Origin: Archegozetes longisetosus
Lineage: Eukaryota; Arthropoda; Arachnida; Sarcoptiformes; Trhypochthoniidae
Length of the DNA: 64,000 nucleotides
Direction of reading: 5' to 3'
NCBI GenBank assembly: GCA_018873245.2
Contig: JAEMBT020000006.1
Location: forward strand, 5,415,855-5,479,854
Positions 63,520 through 64,000 of this stretch are shown piece after piece. The position numbers were made by a program, and so were the translations under genes. The notes under the pieces are model-generated. The model worked only from the letters and a program-made list of their open reading frames with translations. It searched no databases and had not been told where the DNA came from. Each line of letters begins with the position of its first letter. Positions within the stretch are counted from its first letter, which is position 1.

Positions 63520-64000
63520 TTTATAGACACCTTTCAATCATGACGTTAATGTTTAATGTCAACATCTATTTGGGCAAAACCTGATCAATATTTTTTGATT
63601 ATATTTCGTATCAAATCGTATTTATCTTGGATTTGATATGAGTCGAAGTGAATGAAGTAGTTTTTTGCACACAAATGCACTTTATATTACGATAAGTTTT
63701 TGAGGCATAATGTGTTTATTGATCTACGAATAAATATTGTTCTTTTCGATGTATAATTGAGTGATCACATCGATCATGGATTAGGATATTTGCTTATTCA
63801 ACATTACTGTCAATTTTTAGTTATAACTAGTTTCAATTAAGGTTTTTTCGATTTATATAATTCCATTAAAATTGATATTTAGTTTATTGTAAGCCTTAAG
63901 TGTCGCCAATTTTTTCATCAACTGACGAGCCAAACAGTCGAATAATAGTCTGAAACGAGTTTGAGTTGTAATAGCTATGAGATTTTCTATTCATTTTAAT
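63520..64000. other. CTCF 3' flank
   Basis: AT-rich 3' untranslated and flanking DNA. An AATAAA is at 63730. Nothing else was recognised. Confidence 0.45.

Overview
The window looks like nuclear DNA from an arthropod, most likely a mite or another chelicerate. Genes are intron-rich, with many introns of 50-100 bp. The muscle myosin gene has arthropod-style clusters of mutually exclusive exons. CTCF with 11 zinc fingers is present, intergenic DNA is very AT-rich, and a short CCTAA array of the arthropod telomere type occurs inside a repeat. The species cannot be fixed from sequence alone.

Layout. 1-10.9 kb: a complete KCNQ-type voltage-gated potassium channel gene (+), 15 coding exons. 10.9-28.9 kb: an accessory region built from mobile DNA. 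It holds a Mutator-like element with a FLYWCH remnant, a decayed duplicate of KCNQ exons, two foldback elements that share a module, a broken Polinton/adintovirus-like segment (minor capsid-like protein, adenovirus-type protease, matrix-metalloprotease-like pseudogene), an intronless NB-ARC/TPR STAND gene (-) and an IS630/Tc1-type transposon with a frameshifted transposase. A 260-bp palindrome lies at 28.9-29.2 kb.

29.4-35.7 kb: compact housekeeping genes. These are an unrecognised 276-aa protein (+), ribosomal protein SA (-), NTAN1 (+) and METTL23 (-). 37.6-57.3 kb: the muscle myosin heavy chain gene (+). I could trace it end to end as about 1949 codons, once one missing base in exon 7 is allowed for. 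It has seven clusters of mutually exclusive exons. Inside its rod half sits a candidate internal promoter (consensus MEF2 site plus TATA box) driving a first exon that would splice in frame to the rod, as in Drosophila myosin rod protein. 58.8-59.5 kb: USB1 (-), a U6 snRNA 3'-end exonuclease. 60.8-63.5 kb: CTCF (+), seven exons.

The most interesting points are: (1) the extra myosin clusters, above all three interchangeable exons carrying the ATP-binding P-loop and loop 1; (2) the internal myosin rod promoter and exon; (3) GC-AG splice donors on two of four converter exons; (4) the STAND protein with an N-terminal RHIM-like motif and a nearly uniform 42-residue TPR array, next to viral remains; (5) nested foldback elements that split the Polinton-like segment. 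Exon borders and phases were worked out by hand; no alignments or transcripts were available.
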